Source: Eubacterium sp. TM05-53 (GTDB taxonomy: Bacteria; Bacillota_I; Bacilli_A; Erysipelotrichales; Erysipelotrichaceae). Taken from it: DNA of 38,453 nt. The stretch covers positions 1 to 38,453 of the forward strand of contig NZ_QSPK01000018.1 in assembly GCF_003436425.1 (NCBI RefSeq). The letters run 5' to 3'. Below are positions 1 through 8,812 of this stretch, piece after piece. The notes beneath the pieces were generated by a model. It had not been told where the DNA came from. It saw only the letters and a list, made by a program, of their open reading frames with translations, and searched no databases. The first letter of the stretch is position 1. Each line of letters opens with the position of its first letter. The position numbers and the translations under genes were made by a program.

Positions 1-356
1 TTAAAAAGAATATTGCGCGAGGATGTGCACACATTCACTCGACTTTCAATAATACAATCGTAACAATCACAGACGAAAATGGAAATGCAGTAGCATGGAG
101 CAGTGCAGGAGCATTAGGATTTAAGGGAAGTCGTAAATCAACACCATATGCAGCACAGTTAGCAGGAGAAGCAGCTGGAAAAGCAGCAATGGATCACGGA
201 ATGAAGACAGTATCCGTAGATGTAAAAGGACCTGGACCTGGACGTGAAGCAGCTGTTAGAGCATTACAGGTAGCTGGTTTAGAAATTACAATGATCAATG
301 ATGTAACACCAATTCCACACAACGGATGTCGTCCACCAAAACGACCTCGTGGATAG
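1..356 (+). CDS. rpsK: Ribosomal protein uS11 (partial, 5' end outside window)
   Basis: The reading frame is open from base 3 to the TAG at 354-356 and gives 117 residues, about a dozen short of a typical S11, so the start lies just upstream of the window. The protein shows the S11 hallmarks: [16 protein letters not shown] near the visible N-terminus, the [10 protein letters not shown] segment, [10 protein letters not shown], and a C-terminal [16 protein letters not shown]11 sits on the 30S platform and contacts 16S rRNA near the E site. It lies 24 bp upstream of rpoA in the usual S13-S11-alpha-L17 order, so it is co-transcribed with rpoA and rplQ. The final residues differ slightly from the KRRRV ending seen in many Bacillota. 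Confidence 0.97.
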   Translation, partial: KKNIARGCAHIHSTFNNTIVTITDENGNAVAWSSAGALGFKGSRKSTPYAAQLAGEAAGKAAMDHGMKTVSVDVKGPGPGREAAVRALQVAGLEITMINDVTPIPHNGCRPPKRPRG

Positions 357-380
357 TCACCATACTAAGGAGGTGTCCAA

Positions 381-1337
381 ATGAGCACAAAGTATACAAT
401 TTCGACTATCGAAGAAACAACAAATGTAGGTAAATTCTTATTAGAACCATTAGAATATCGTTATGGTACACCATTAGGTAATGCACTTCGCCGTGTATTA
501 TTATCTTCAATTCCTGGAGGTGCAATCTTCAGTATTCGTATTGACGGCGTATACCACGAATTTACAGGTATTAAAGGTGTAAAAGAAGATGTTGCTTCAA
601 TTATTTTAAATTTGAAACAATTGATTTTAGATATTGATATTCATGACAATGAAGTTTATACACTTCGTATCGACCAGGAAGGACCAAAAACAGTCGTAGC
701 TGGTGATATCGAATGTCCAACAGGAGTTACTGTATTAAACAAAGATTTACCAATTTGTACTTTGTCTGAAGGAGGTTCTATGCATATGGAACTTCAGGCT
801 CGTTTAGGCCGTGGATTCGTACGTTCTGATGTAAATAAAAGAATGTATCAAAATGAAGGACAACCTCTTGGTATTATTTATACAGACTCTCTATATTCAC
901 CAGTTAAAAATGTTAGCTATGTATCAACACCAATTAAAGGTGAAGATGGAAGTATGTATGATTCATTAGAGTTAGAAATTACTACAGACGAAACAATTAA
1001 ACCAAGCGAAGCATTAGCTGTAGCAGGTAAAATCTTACGTGATCACTTATCAATTTTAGCATCAGTTGATGAAGCTAGTCTTGAAGTGAAAGAAAAAGAA
1101 GTTGAAGTTTCAGAAGAACCTGTAGCACACACTACTCACAAAATGATTGAAGACTTAGAATTATCAGTTCGTTCTTATAACTGTTTAAAACGTGCTGGTA
1201 TTGCGACAGTGGATGAATTAACTCAAAAAACAGAAGAGGAAATGATTCACGTTCGTAATTTAGGAAAGAAATCATTACAAGAAGTTAAAGACAAAATTAA
1301 AGAATTAGGATTGTCTTTTAAACAAAATAACGGATAG
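381..1337 (+). CDS. rpoA: DNA-directed RNA polymerase subunit alpha
   Basis: This 318-residue protein has the standard two-domain alpha architecture. The N-terminal dimerisation domain (about 1-230) includes [22 protein letters not shown] and [18 protein letters not shown]. An acidic linker (about 234-248) leads to the C-terminal domain (about 250-318), with [19 protein letters not shown] and the helix-hairpin-helix [14 protein letters not shown] that contacts UP elements and activators. The start is fixed by a strong AAGGAGG site at about 366-372. It follows rpsK and precedes rplQ by 11 bp in the conserved ribosomal-protein operon. Nothing in the protein departs from the family norm. Confidence 0.98.
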   Translation: MSTKYTISTIEETTNVGKFLLEPLEYRYGTPLGNALRRVLLSSIPGGAIFSIRIDGVYHEFTGIKGVKEDVASIILNLKQLILDIDIHDNEVYTLRIDQEGPKTVVAGDIECPTGVTVLNKDLPICTLSEGGSMHMELQARLGRGFVRSDVNKRMYQNEGQPLGIIYTDSLYSPVKNVSYVSTPIKGEDGSMYDSLELEITTDETIKPSEALAVAGKILRDHLSILASVDEASLEVKEKEVEVSEEPVAHTTHKMIEDLELSVRSYNCLKRAGIATVDELTQKTEEEMIHVRNLGKKSLQEVKDKIKELGLSFKQNNG

Positions 1338-1348
1338 GAGGAAATACC

Positions 1349-1711
1349 ATGTGGAATCGTAAATTGGGACGTAAAGCCGATCATCGTAAAGCATTGTTGC
1401 GTAACATGGCAACATCTTTGATTGAAAACGGACAAATCGAAACAACAGAAATGAAAGCAAAAGAATTAAGCGCTGTAATGGACTCATTAGTTACATTAGC
1501 AAAACGTGGAGATTTACATGCACGTAGACAAGCAGCCGCTTATGTTCGTAATGTAGAAGTAGATGAAGAGGGAACAACAGCTCTTCAAAAATTATTCAAT
1601 GAAATTGGACCAGCATATGCAGATCGTAATGGTGGATACACTCGTGTAGTTAAAACACGTATCCGTCGTGGAGATGCAGCTCCAATGGCAATTGTACAAT
1701 TCGTTAAGTAA
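1349..1711 (+). CDS. rplQ: Ribosomal protein bL17
   Basis: This 120-residue protein matches bL17 over its full length: it starts [20 protein letters not shown], continues with [18 protein letters not shown], and ends near the family signature [21 protein letters not shown]17 binds 23S rRNA near the polypeptide exit tunnel. An AGGAGG ribosome site sits at 1337-1342, overlapping the rpoA stop. It is the last gene of the operon and is followed after 16 bp by a hairpin terminator. Confidence 0.98.
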   Translation: MWNRKLGRKADHRKALLRNMATSLIENGQIETTEMKAKELSAVMDSLVTLAKRGDLHARRQAAAYVRNVEVDEEGTTALQKLFNEIGPAYADRNGGYTRVVKTRIRRGDAAPMAIVQFVK

Positions 1712-1727
1712 TTCATTTAATGAATAA

Positions 1728-1761
1728 AGGCACTGATTTTTGAATCAGTGCCTATTTTTTT
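1728..1761. terminator. Bidirectional terminator between rplQ and iadA
   Basis: An 11-bp perfect stem (AGGCACTGATT at 1728-1738 with AATCAGTGCCT at 1743-1753) and a 4-nt loop are followed by a T run at 1755-1761 on the plus strand. The iadA stop codon lies within the right arm, so the same hairpin can end transcription arriving from either side. Confidence 0.9.
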
Positions 1762-2813
1762 GTGATGACTTTTTGAATTTCATCCTCCTTCCAAATGACA
1801 AGATCACAATCAAATCCTTCTTTGATTTGTCCAATAGATTTGAATCCTAATACATTCGCAACATTCTTTGTGAAGAATGGTAAAGCTTTTTCATACCCAA
1901 GTTCATTTTTAATATAAATAAATTCATTCTTTAAGTTGGAAATTGGTGTAATACCAATCTCTTTAACAGATCCATCTTCATTGTATGTAGACCAAGATCC
2001 TTGAGCATCACTAGAAATGGTTACTTTTTCTGTATTTTTGATTTGTCGGATATAATTTAATGTTTTACCATTTCCGTCACACGTGATGTCAATTGTACCG
2101 CCCATTTCTGTAAATTGAATGGCTTGTTCAAATAAATGAGTATTTCTTGAACAATGCGTAGGCTGGAATAACGAAACAGGAATATCTGCTTTTTCTAAGA
2201 CGTTTAAAACTAGATCTAAGGCTTGTTTTTCATCACCCATATGAATTGTTAAGTTAGCTTGTTTTCCTGCAATTAAGCTAGCTGTACGAATTCTAGAAGC
2301 TAATCCTGTAAGTTCTTCTTCAGTTATATGACTCGATCTATGATCACTTAAAGCTAGTTTCACTCCAAGAATACTATCAATAAACACAATATCATCTTCC
2401 ATAGAATTTGTTAGTGTATTACTTGGATATGCATAGCTACCCGTTAGGATATAAGTATGTACACCTTTCTGTGTTAATTCTTTAGCTTTCGCAAATAATT
2501 CTTTTGTATTTCTCGTATAACCATCCGTTCCTAATAGTCCAACAACAGTTGTGATTCCTGCATCCAATATTTCTTTCACTTCAATCGGTCTAGCTCTAGA
2601 AATAAATCCAGCTTCACCACCACCACCAGTAATATGAACATGTCGGTCAATTAATCCTGGTGTTAAAACACATCCCGTACCATCAATTGTTTCGATTGGG
2701 TAAGTAAATTCGATATGTTCATCAATTTTTTCGATTTTAGAATCTGAAATTAATACATCTTTTACACCTAGATTTTCTGGTGCATAGATTTGAATGTTTT
2801 TTATAAGTTTCAT
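1752..2813 (-). CDS. iadA: Isoaspartyl dipeptidase (beta-aspartyl peptidase)
   Basis: A 353-residue amidohydrolase-fold metallopeptidase that cleaves beta-aspartyl dipeptides arising from isoaspartyl damage in proteins. Visible family features are the metal-binding HVH at about 58-60 followed by ITGGGGEAG, VVGLLGTDG near 90-98, the lysine expected to be carboxylated in GVK at about 152 followed by SDHRS, histidines in HMGD (about 191) and PTH (about 220), and the catalytic Asp in ISSDAQGS near 276. The start at 2813 is chosen over an in-frame codon at 2849 because GAGGTGA sits 5 nt upstream and the 12 extra residues have no family match. It diverges from the ABC-F gene across 47 bp. Protein damage clearance or peptide scavenging is the likely role. 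Confidence 0.93.
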   Translation of the reverse strand: MKLIKNIQIYAPENLGVKDVLISDSKIEKIDEHIEFTYPIETIDGTGCVLTPGLIDRHVHITGGGGEAGFISRARPIEVKEILDAGITTVVGLLGTDGYTRNTKELFAKAKELTQKGVHTYILTGSYAYPSNTLTNSMEDDIVFIDSILGVKLALSDHRSSHITEEELTGLASRIRTASLIAGKQANLTIHMGDEKQALDLVLNVLEKADIPVSLFQPTHCSRNTHLFEQAIQFTEMGGTIDITCDGNGKTLNYIRQIKNTEKVTISSDAQGSWSTYNEDGSVKEIGITPISNLKNEFIYIKNELGYEKALPFFTKNVANVLGFKSIGQIKEGFDCDLVIWKEDEIQKVITKK

Positions 2814-2825
2814 ACGTGTCACCTC

Positions 2826-2857
2826 GAAATTTATTATATAATATAACACAAGGTGAT
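2826..2857. promoter_or_regulatory. Overlapping divergent promoters for iadA and the ABC-F gene
   Basis: Within the 47-bp intergenic gap there is a TATAAT on the plus strand at 2837-2842 and another on the minus strand at 2838-2833, sharing bases. Predicted start points (about 2849 plus, about 2826 minus) leave leaders of roughly a dozen bases, just enough for the ribosome sites AGGTGAT (plus) and GAGGTGA (minus). The -35 regions are poor matches. RNA polymerase could not occupy both -10 elements at once, so the two genes may compete for initiation. Confidence 0.55.
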
Positions 2858-2860
2858 GTT

Positions 2861-4603
2861 ATGTTAATTTCAACAGAAAGTTTAAAAAAGAATATAAATG
2901 AAAAATGCATTTTAAAAGATGCAAGTTTTACGATCGAAGATACAGATAAAATTGCGTTGATTGGAGTCAATGGTACAGGGAAAAGTACATTGTTAAAGAT
3001 TCTTGCAGGAATTGAAAATTATGATTCAGGAACCATTATTAAGAAGAATGGAATTAAGATTCATTATTTACCTCAAAATCCAGAATTTAAAACGGATTGT
3101 GTATGGGATGAAATTCAATTGGTTAATTCTAAAAATGAACATCCTGTAGCAGAGTTTGAATTAAAATCGATTCTAACGAAACTTGGTATTACAGATTATC
3201 AAAGTGCGATGTCAAATATGTCAGGTGGTCAAAGAAAAAGAGTTGCACTAGCGTTAGCACTATGTACTAGTTGTGATTTGTTGCTTTTGGATGAACCGAC
3301 AAACCATTTGGATAATGATATGGTCGAATGGCTGGAAAACTATTTAATTCGTTCTAAAAGTGCAATTTTTATGGTTACACATGATCGTTATTTTTTAGAT
3401 CGTGTCTGCACAAAAATGATTGAATTAGACCAAGGTGATCTATATATTCATAATGGGAATTATGAAGTGTATTTAGAAAATAAAGAGACGCGTATCGAAC
3501 AAGAAAAGGTGGCTGCACAAAAACACAAGAACCTATATAAAAAGGAATTAGAGTGGGTTAGAGCGGGCGTACAGGCGCGTGGTACAAAATCGAATAGTCG
3601 ACTTCAAAGATTTGAAGAATTGCGTCAGAAACGTTTTAAACAACAAGAAGAGTCTTTAAAAATCAATGCTGCTATGCAGCGTTTAGGAAACAAAACAATT
3701 GAATGTACAAATTTAGGTTTCACATATCCTGAAAAAGCATTATTCCATGATTTTAATTATGTATTATTACGCCAAGACCGCATTGGAATCATAGGGGAGA
3801 ATGGTTGTGGAAAATCTACATTACTCGATGTTATTGCAGGATTAAAACAACCAACCTACGGAACAATCGAATATGGATCTACAGTTAAAATTGGATACTT
3901 TAGACAAGCAGATCAAGGTGTAGATTTAAATATGCGTGTTATTGATTATATTGAAGAAGTTTCTAAGGTTATTGAATATGATCGGATGACACTGAGTGCA
4001 GCACAAATGCTTGAAAGGTTTTTATTTCCAAGAAATATGCACTATACTACACTATCAAGACTTTCCGGTGGAGAAAGAAGAAGACTCTATCTATTAAGAG
4101 TTTTGATGCAGGAACCCAATATCCTTTTATTGGATGAGCCAACCAATGATTTGGATATTTTAACATTGGATGTCTTAGAAGATTATCTAGACAATTTTCA
4201 AGGAGCTATAATCACCGTAAGTCACGACCGATATTTCTTGGATCGTGTTGTGGATAAAGTATTTGTCCATCAAGAAGATGGAACATTTAAACAATATAGT
4301 GGTGGATATAGTGATTATTTAGTGAAATCAAAAGATGAGAATAAGAAGGTTGTTGTTCAAAAGCCGATTGAAAAGAAGAAGAGGTCTTTATTATCTTATA
4401 TGGAGAAAAAAGAGCTAGAACAATTGCCAGAAAAAATGGAATTATTAGAAACGGAAATGGAAGATTTAGATCATCAGATGAATGAATGCCAAAGTGATTT
4501 CGCGAAATTAAAAGAATTAAGTGATTTAAGAACACAAAAAGAAGAAGAACTTGAAAATTTAACCAATCGTTGGATGGAATTAGAGGAAAAAAAGGAAGGA
4601 TAA
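2861..4603 (+). CDS. ABC-F family ATPase, Uup-like with C-terminal coiled coil
   Basis: A soluble 580-residue protein with two ABC ATPase domains in one chain and no membrane segments, the ABC-F layout. Domain 1 has Walker A GVNGTGKST (about 35-43), signature MSGGQRKR and Walker B LLLLDEPTNHLD. A charged interdomain linker (about 225-275, rich in K, E and Q) matches the P-site tRNA interaction motif region. Domain 2 has Walker A GENGCGKST, signature LSGGERRR and Walker B ILLLDEPTNDLD. The C-terminal 70 residues are a predicted antiparallel coiled coil of the Uup type. Members act on ribosomes or nucleic acids rather than as transporters. Start 2861 is chosen for the AAGGTGAT site 4-11 nt upstream. 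Uup-like or a relative of EttA is the best guess, and an antibiotic target-protection role cannot be excluded. Confidence 0.88.
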   Translation: MLISTESLKKNINEKCILKDASFTIEDTDKIALIGVNGTGKSTLLKILAGIENYDSGTIIKKNGIKIHYLPQNPEFKTDCVWDEIQLVNSKNEHPVAEFELKSILTKLGITDYQSAMSNMSGGQRKRVALALALCTSCDLLLLDEPTNHLDNDMVEWLENYLIRSKSAIFMVTHDRYFLDRVCTKMIELDQGDLYIHNGNYEVYLENKETRIEQEKVAAQKHKNLYKKELEWVRAGVQARGTKSNSRLQRFEELRQKRFKQQEESLKINAAMQRLGNKTIECTNLGFTYPEKALFHDFNYVLLRQDRIGIIGENGCGKSTLLDVIAGLKQPTYGTIEYGSTVKIGYFRQADQGVDLNMRVIDYIEEVSKVIEYDRMTLSAAQMLERFLFPRNMHYTTLSRLSGGERRRLYLLRVLMQEPNILLLDEPTNDLDILTLDVLEDYLDNFQGAIITVSHDRYFLDRVVDKVFVHQEDGTFKQYSGGYSDYLVKSKDENKKVVVQKPIEKKKRSLLSYMEKKELEQLPEKMELLETEMEDLDHQMNECQSDFAKLKELSDLRTQKEEELENLTNRWMELEEKKEG

Positions 4604-4610
4604 GTTTTTA

Positions 4611-5537
4611 TTGGATATGGAGAACAGGGAATTTTTTAAAAAGCCATTGCATGTGTTTTTACTAGCCATGTTATGTTGTATACTATGGGGAAGTGCTGCA
4701 CCCTTTATTAAATGGGGATATAAGTTATTCAACATTGAAGGCGTACCAAGTATATTGATGTTTGCTGGCATTCGCTTTACACTAGCAGGCCTTTTAGTCA
4801 TACTATTTGGTTCTTTCTTACAGAAAAAAGTATTAGTGGCAAAAAAAGAAAATATTCAAGGCATATGTACACTAGCTCTCTTTCAAACGGCTGGACAATA
4901 TTTTTTCTATTATATTGGACTTTCACATACATCAGGCGTAAATGGTTCAATTATTTCAGGAACTAGCGCTTTTATATCTTTATTAGTAGCTAGTTTAATA
5001 TTTCATTATGAAAAAATAACAGTACGAAAAGCTTTAGGCTGTTTTATCGGATTCTTGGGTATTCTGTTTATGAATATTAGTGGAGCTAGTGCTAGGTTTT
5101 CGTTTATAGGTGAAGGATTTGTGTTGATGTCACAATTATGCGGATCTATATCCGCTGCTTTTATTAAGAAGTTTACACAAAATCAAAACGCCGTATTACT
5201 AAGTGGATATCAATTCTCTTTAGGAGGTATTTTATTAGCTGTAATAGGTTGTTTAATGGGAGGACACATTACATTTGGATTTAATCTAGGCCTTCTTGTA
5301 TTGATTCATCTAGCTCTTGTATCCGCTATTGCTTATACGATTTGGGGATTGTTATTATCTGTAAATCCTGTCAGCAAGATTGGTGTCTATATGTGTGTAA
5401 CACCAATCATTGGAGTGATTTTATCAAGTGTAGTTTTACATGAATCGAATCAGGCATTCCAGCTATCAAGTTTAATTGCATTGTTACTAGTAAGTTTAAG
5501 TGTATTCTTAGTGAATAAAGAGACTCAGACAGATTAA
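4611..5537 (+). CDS. EamA/DMT-family permease
   Basis: A 308-residue integral membrane protein with about ten hydrophobic segments and two EamA repeats. The first repeat starts with the typical CCILWGSAAPFIKWGY, and the second covers roughly 160-300. The drug/metabolite transporter superfamily exports or takes up amino acids, nucleosides and other small metabolites, and the substrate here cannot be read from sequence. The start is ambiguous: TTG at 4611 lies 10 nt after the AAGGAAGGA site in the tail of the ABC-F gene, while ATG at 4617 lies 16 nt after it, and TTG has the better spacing. The 7-bp gap to the ABC-F gene indicates co-transcription. A small hairpin overlaps its stop codon. Confidence 0.85.
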   Translation: MDMENREFFKKPLHVFLLAMLCCILWGSAAPFIKWGYKLFNIEGVPSILMFAGIRFTLAGLLVILFGSFLQKKVLVAKKENIQGICTLALFQTAGQYFFYYIGLSHTSGVNGSIISGTSAFISLLVASLIFHYEKITVRKALGCFIGFLGILFMNISGASARFSFIGEGFVLMSQLCGSISAAFIKKFTQNQNAVLLSGYQFSLGGILLAVIGCLMGGHITFGFNLGLLVLIHLALVSAIAYTIWGLLLSVNPVSKIGVYMCVTPIIGVILSSVVLHESNQAFQLSSLIALLLVSLSVFLVNKETQTD

Positions 5538-5550
5538 CTTCTGTCTTTTT
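5527..5550 (+). terminator. Terminator of the ABC-F/EamA operon
   Basis: A 7-bp stem (AGACAGA 5527-5533 with TCTGTCT 5540-5546) is followed by a short T tract. The stop codon TAA at 5535-5537 lies in the loop. The stem is short, so efficiency is uncertain. Confidence 0.65.
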
Positions 5551-5560
5551 CTTTGCACAA

Positions 5561-5588
5561 GAAAAGATCCTAGGCTAATCTAGGATCT
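5561..5588 (-). terminator. Terminator of the serC-serA-PHP operon
   Basis: A perfect 9-bp stem (AGATCCTAG 5565-5573 with CTAGGATCT 5580-5588) with a 6-nt loop is followed on the minus strand by TTTTC. The stop codon of the PHP gene falls inside the hairpin. Confidence 0.8.
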
Positions 5589-6352
5589 AATAGTTCAAAG
5601 CATCGTCCTACATCACTTGGATAATGAGCATCGCTTGCAGTAACGATTTGGACATTGTTTTCTTTTAGGATATTTCTGAAATCATCATTTAAACCAACAT
5701 CTGGATGATGATATGAGTAATGAGCTTTAGTGTTGTCTTCCATTTTGATGTTGTATTGTTTTGCCAAACCAGCAATCTTATGGTAGGTAGGATGTAAATC
5801 GTAGCCTGGATCAATTGAATACATCTTAATTACATCTGGATGACCAACTTGATCAAAGAGATTGGATTGGATCAGTTTTTCAATAGAGTCATAATAGGAT
5901 TGATAAATATCAGAAGGATCATTTTTGTCCCAAAGCAATTCTTTAGAAAAGGCGTCCATATCATATAGATATCCATTTACAGAATGTACACTGCCTACTA
6001 GAAAGTCGAAATGGTAGTTTTTAAGGATGGAGGATAATAGACTTTCTGTTTCAGGCGTATAACAAACTTCAAGGCCAAAACGTACATCGATGTCAAAAGT
6101 TTCTTTTTTTAATGCTTCAATTAATTTTAAATAATCATCTATGGAGTTTTTTTGTTTCTTTAAAAACCACTCTTCTTGTAATTTAGATACTTCACAAACT
6201 CTTTTATAACAGTCTTTAAATTCAAAGAATCTATGTGTGTGATCTAATATTTGAAGATGAGTAATCCCTTTTTCTTTGGCAGCATCAATAAACTTATGAA
6301 CATATTCAATGCTTAAATCACCATTTTCTAAATGTGTATGTGCATCAATCAT
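5570..6352 (-). CDS. PHP-domain phosphatase (histidinol-phosphatase-like; candidate phosphoserine phosphatase)
   Basis: A 260-residue protein of the polymerase-and-histidinol-phosphatase (PHP) fold. Metal-ligand motifs are visible in order: DAHTHLE at 3-9, the ILDHTH segment near 36-40, FGLEVCYT near 98, GSVHSVNG near 122, GHPD near 172 and the terminal SDAHYP near 240. The family hydrolyses phosphate monoesters using a tri-metal site. It follows serA by 14 bp with a GGATGGG-type ribosome site and is the last gene of the serC-serA operon, and no his genes are nearby. Serine synthesis needs a phosphoserine phosphatase and no HAD-type serB is present in the window, so this may supply that activity. 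The fold is well supported; the substrate is inferred from context. Confidence 0.85.
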   Translation of the reverse strand: MIDAHTHLENGDLSIEYVHKFIDAAKEKGITHLQILDHTHRFFEFKDCYKRVCEVSKLQEEWFLKKQKNSIDDYLKLIEALKKETFDIDVRFGLEVCYTPETESLLSSILKNYHFDFLVGSVHSVNGYLYDMDAFSKELLWDKNDPSDIYQSYYDSIEKLIQSNLFDQVGHPDVIKMYSIDPGYDLHPTYHKIAGLAKQYNIKMEDNTKAHYSYHHPDVGLNDDFRNILKENNVQIVTASDAHYPSDVGRCFELLDPRLA

Positions 6353-6366
6353 AGTACCATCCCATC

Positions 6367-7515
6367 CTATTTCTTATAAGTAGATACTCTAATCATACCA
6401 TTGATTTTTTCGATTGGTGTTGTATCGACTTCTGAATCTAAATCAATAATTGTGTACGCAATATCTTTCTTTGATTTATTCATCAAGTTTTCGATATTGG
6501 CATCCTTTAAAATATCTGTGATTTGAGAAATCATTTTAGGCTTATTTTCATGAATACAAGTAATTCTAAAAGGAGAATTCATATCCATCTTCGCATTTGG
6601 TAAATTGACAGAATTTGAAATATTTCCATAAGCTAAATAATCCATCAATTCTTGTGCAGCTTTTACAGCACAGTTTTCTTCACTTTCTTCGGTTGAAGCA
6701 CCTAAATGAGGGATGGCGATAACTTTATCATTTTGAATGACTTTTAAACTAGGAAAATCAGTTACATAGGCAGCTACTTTATTTGCATCCAATGCATCTA
6801 ATAGTGCATCCTCATCTACTAGGCCGCCACGGGCAAAGTTTAGTAATTTGACGCCATCTTTCATCTTGTCAAAACTATCTTTATTGATGAAATTTTTAGT
6901 AGCATCATTTAAAGGCACATGAATCGTAATGAAATCACATTGACGATATAAATCATCAATATTTGTGACATGATTTACATAACGAGATAAGTTCCATGCA
7001 GCATCAACTGACATGTATGGATCATATCCATAAACTTTCATACCAAAGCGTAAGGCTAGATTGGCAACTTGGATACCAATGGCACCACAACCAATGACTC
7101 CTAATGATTTACCGGTTAATTCATGTCCAGCATATTTCTTTTTTTGTTTTTCTACATCTTTTACGATGTTCTCATTTTCTTTTTGCGTTTGAATCCATTC
7201 AATACCATGATAAATATCACGACTTGCTAGTAACATACCCGCAAATACAAGTTCTTTTACGGCATTACTATTTGCACCTGGAGTATTGAATACGGCAATT
7301 CCTTTTTTAGTACAAGTATCAATATCAATGTTGTTGACACCAGCACCTGCACGAGCGATGGCTTTTAAATTGTTGCTATATTCAATATCGTGAAGATTGG
7401 CACTACGAACTAAAATGGCATCTTCATCTTCCATGTTTTCGTTTACTTCATAATCTGGCGTAAACTGATCTAAACCAATTTGCGCAATATTGTTATAGAG
7501 TTTTATTTTAGGCAT
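6367..7515 (-). CDS. serA: D-3-phosphoglycerate dehydrogenase
   Basis: A 382-residue NAD-dependent 2-hydroxyacid dehydrogenase for the first step of serine biosynthesis, oxidising 3-phosphoglycerate. The Rossmann motif GVIGCGAIGIQVA lies near 140. Catalytic Arg is in NFARGGLVDED (near 230), and the catalytic His is in IPHLGASTEES (near 270). The C-terminal stretch from about 315 (FRITCIHENKPKMISQITDIL) is an ACT domain that in relatives binds serine for feedback inhibition. The start at 7515 has GAGGAGA about 6 nt upstream, and the gene overlaps the end of serC by 8 bp, so the two are translationally coupled. It lacks the extra intervening domain of long-form enzymes. Confidence 0.95.
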   Translation of the reverse strand: MPKIKLYNNIAQIGLDQFTPDYEVNENMEDEDAILVRSANLHDIEYSNNLKAIARAGAGVNNIDIDTCTKKGIAVFNTPGANSNAVKELVFAGMLLASRDIYHGIEWIQTQKENENIVKDVEKQKKKYAGHELTGKSLGVIGCGAIGIQVANLALRFGMKVYGYDPYMSVDAAWNLSRYVNHVTNIDDLYRQCDFITIHVPLNDATKNFINKDSFDKMKDGVKLLNFARGGLVDEDALLDALDANKVAAYVTDFPSLKVIQNDKVIAIPHLGASTEESEENCAVKAAQELMDYLAYGNISNSVNLPNAKMDMNSPFRITCIHENKPKMISQITDILKDANIENLMNKSKKDIAYTIIDLDSEVDTTPIEKINGMIRVSTYKK

Positions 7516-8593
7516 TATAATTCTCCTCTTCAAATTTCTTCATAAATGCAATTAGGGCTTCTACACCTTCAAGAGGCATGGCATTATAAATACTTGCACG
7601 CATACCTCCAACCGTTCTATGACCTTTAATATTCACAATTCCTGCTTCTTTTGCTTCCTTAACAAATTTAGCGTCTAAATCTTTGTCACCCGTCACAAAA
7701 GGAACATTTGTATAAGAACGATCTTCCTTTGCTACAGGATTTGAATATAGTTTGGAAGCATCGATATAGTCATATAGTAATTTAGCTTTTTGACGATTGA
7801 TCTTTTCCATATTTTCCAATCCACCAATTTGTGTTTCTAACCATTCAAGCACCAAACCACAAATATAGATGGCATAAGTAGGAGGCGTATTAAACATAGA
7901 ATCATTGTCCGCATATGTCTTGTAATTTAACATGCTTGGTGTTTTTTCATCAGCCAAACCAATCAAATCTTTTTTAATAATAACGACAGTTAAACCAGCA
8001 GGCCCCATATTCTTTTGGGCACCGGCAAAAATTAAATCATATTTAGAAACATCTGTTCTTTCACTTAAAATACAACTTGATAAATCTGCAACTAATAACT
8101 TTCCTTCATGTGGAGGAAGCTCTTTATATTTAGTTCCATAGATTGTGTTGTTCTCGCAAATATATACATAATCAGAATCTTCACTTAAATCTTCTTGTCT
8201 GATTTTTGGAATATAAGTAAAGTTATCCTCTGCACTGGATGCGACAACATTTACCTTTCCCAATTTTTCATGTTCTTTTAAAGCTTTCTTTGTCCATTGA
8301 CCGGTATTGATCAAATCTACGTTATGTTTTTCTAGATTTAAAGGAATCATAGTGAATTGTAAAGAAGCACCTCCTTGTAAGAATAAAATTTCATATTCAT
8401 CAGGGATGTTCATCAATCTTTTTAATCTTGCTTTACAAGTATCTATAATATCCTGGAATTCACTGGAACGGTGGGACATCTCCATAACGCTCATTCCACT
8501 ATTATGAGCATCTAACATTTCGTTCGCAGCTTTGGTTAAGACCCATTCTGGTAAGCATGCGGGACCGGCACTAAAGTTATATACACGTGTCAT
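7508..8593 (-). CDS. serC: Phosphoserine aminotransferase
   Basis: A 361-residue PLP-dependent class V aminotransferase making O-phosphoserine from 3-phosphohydroxypyruvate and glutamate. It begins with the characteristic TRVYNFSAGPACLPEWVL, has LFLQGGASLQFTMIPLNL near 70, and the PLP-binding lysine in FAGAQKNMGPAGL near 190. The C-terminus has the family segment KGHRTVGGMRASIYNAMPLEGV. Start 8593 is chosen over an in-frame codon 60 bp upstream because the protein family begins at TRVYNFSAGP and GAGGTAA sits just before the ATG. First gene of the serine operon, expressed from the promoter at 8645-8673. Confidence 0.96.
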   Translation of the reverse strand: MTRVYNFSAGPACLPEWVLTKAANEMLDAHNSGMSVMEMSHRSSEFQDIIDTCKARLKRLMNIPDEYEILFLQGGASLQFTMIPLNLEKHNVDLINTGQWTKKALKEHEKLGKVNVVASSAEDNFTYIPKIRQEDLSEDSDYVYICENNTIYGTKYKELPPHEGKLLVADLSSCILSERTDVSKYDLIFAGAQKNMGPAGLTVVIIKKDLIGLADEKTPSMLNYKTYADNDSMFNTPPTYAIYICGLVLEWLETQIGGLENMEKINRQKAKLLYDYIDASKLYSNPVAKEDRSYTNVPFVTGDKDLDAKFVKEAKEAGIVNIKGHRTVGGMRASIYNAMPLEGVEALIAFMKKFEEENYNA

Positions 8594-8644
8594 TTTGTTA
8601 CCTCGGTGAAAATGTTTCCACCTTTCCTTTCTATATGTTTCATG

Positions 8645-8673
8645 ATTATACATTTATTTACATTTAATTTCAA
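8645..8673 (-). promoter_or_regulatory. Sigma-A promoter of the serC operon
   Basis: Reading the minus strand, TTGAAA (8673-8668) and TATAAT (8650-8645) are separated by exactly 17 bp. The predicted start near 8638 leaves a leader of about 45 nt, too short for a T-box or riboswitch. The serine operon therefore shows no RNA-based control here. Confidence 0.8.
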
Positions 8674-8725
8674 CAAATTTGTTCATAAAATGAATTCAAG
8701 TGTGCTCAAAACCGAAACAAATCAT

Positions 8726-8779
8726 TTAACAAAACCTTAACAGAACCATTCTTTTTGTTTAACAAACATGCATTATGAT
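8726..8779 (+). promoter_or_regulatory. PhoP-box-like array and promoter of the pst operon
   Basis: TTAACA occurs at 8726-8731, 8737-8742 and 8759-8764, with a degenerate ATTCTT at the intervening register 8748-8753. The starts are exactly 11 bp apart. B. subtilis PhoP binds TT(A/T)ACA-type direct repeats with about 5-bp spacing, so this is a strong candidate for the phosphate-starvation operator. A -10-like TATGAT at 8774-8779 lies 9 bp after the last repeat, with no separate -35, as expected when the activator replaces it. Confidence 0.78.
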
Positions 8780-8812
8780 ATGTGTGTCAAAAGAAAAGAG
8801 GACAAGGAAAAT

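Noticed and set aside
8594..8767. Possible T-box or riboswitch upstream of serC
   Set aside because: A 17-bp-spaced sigma-A promoter leaves only about 45 nt of leader and no T-box motif is present.
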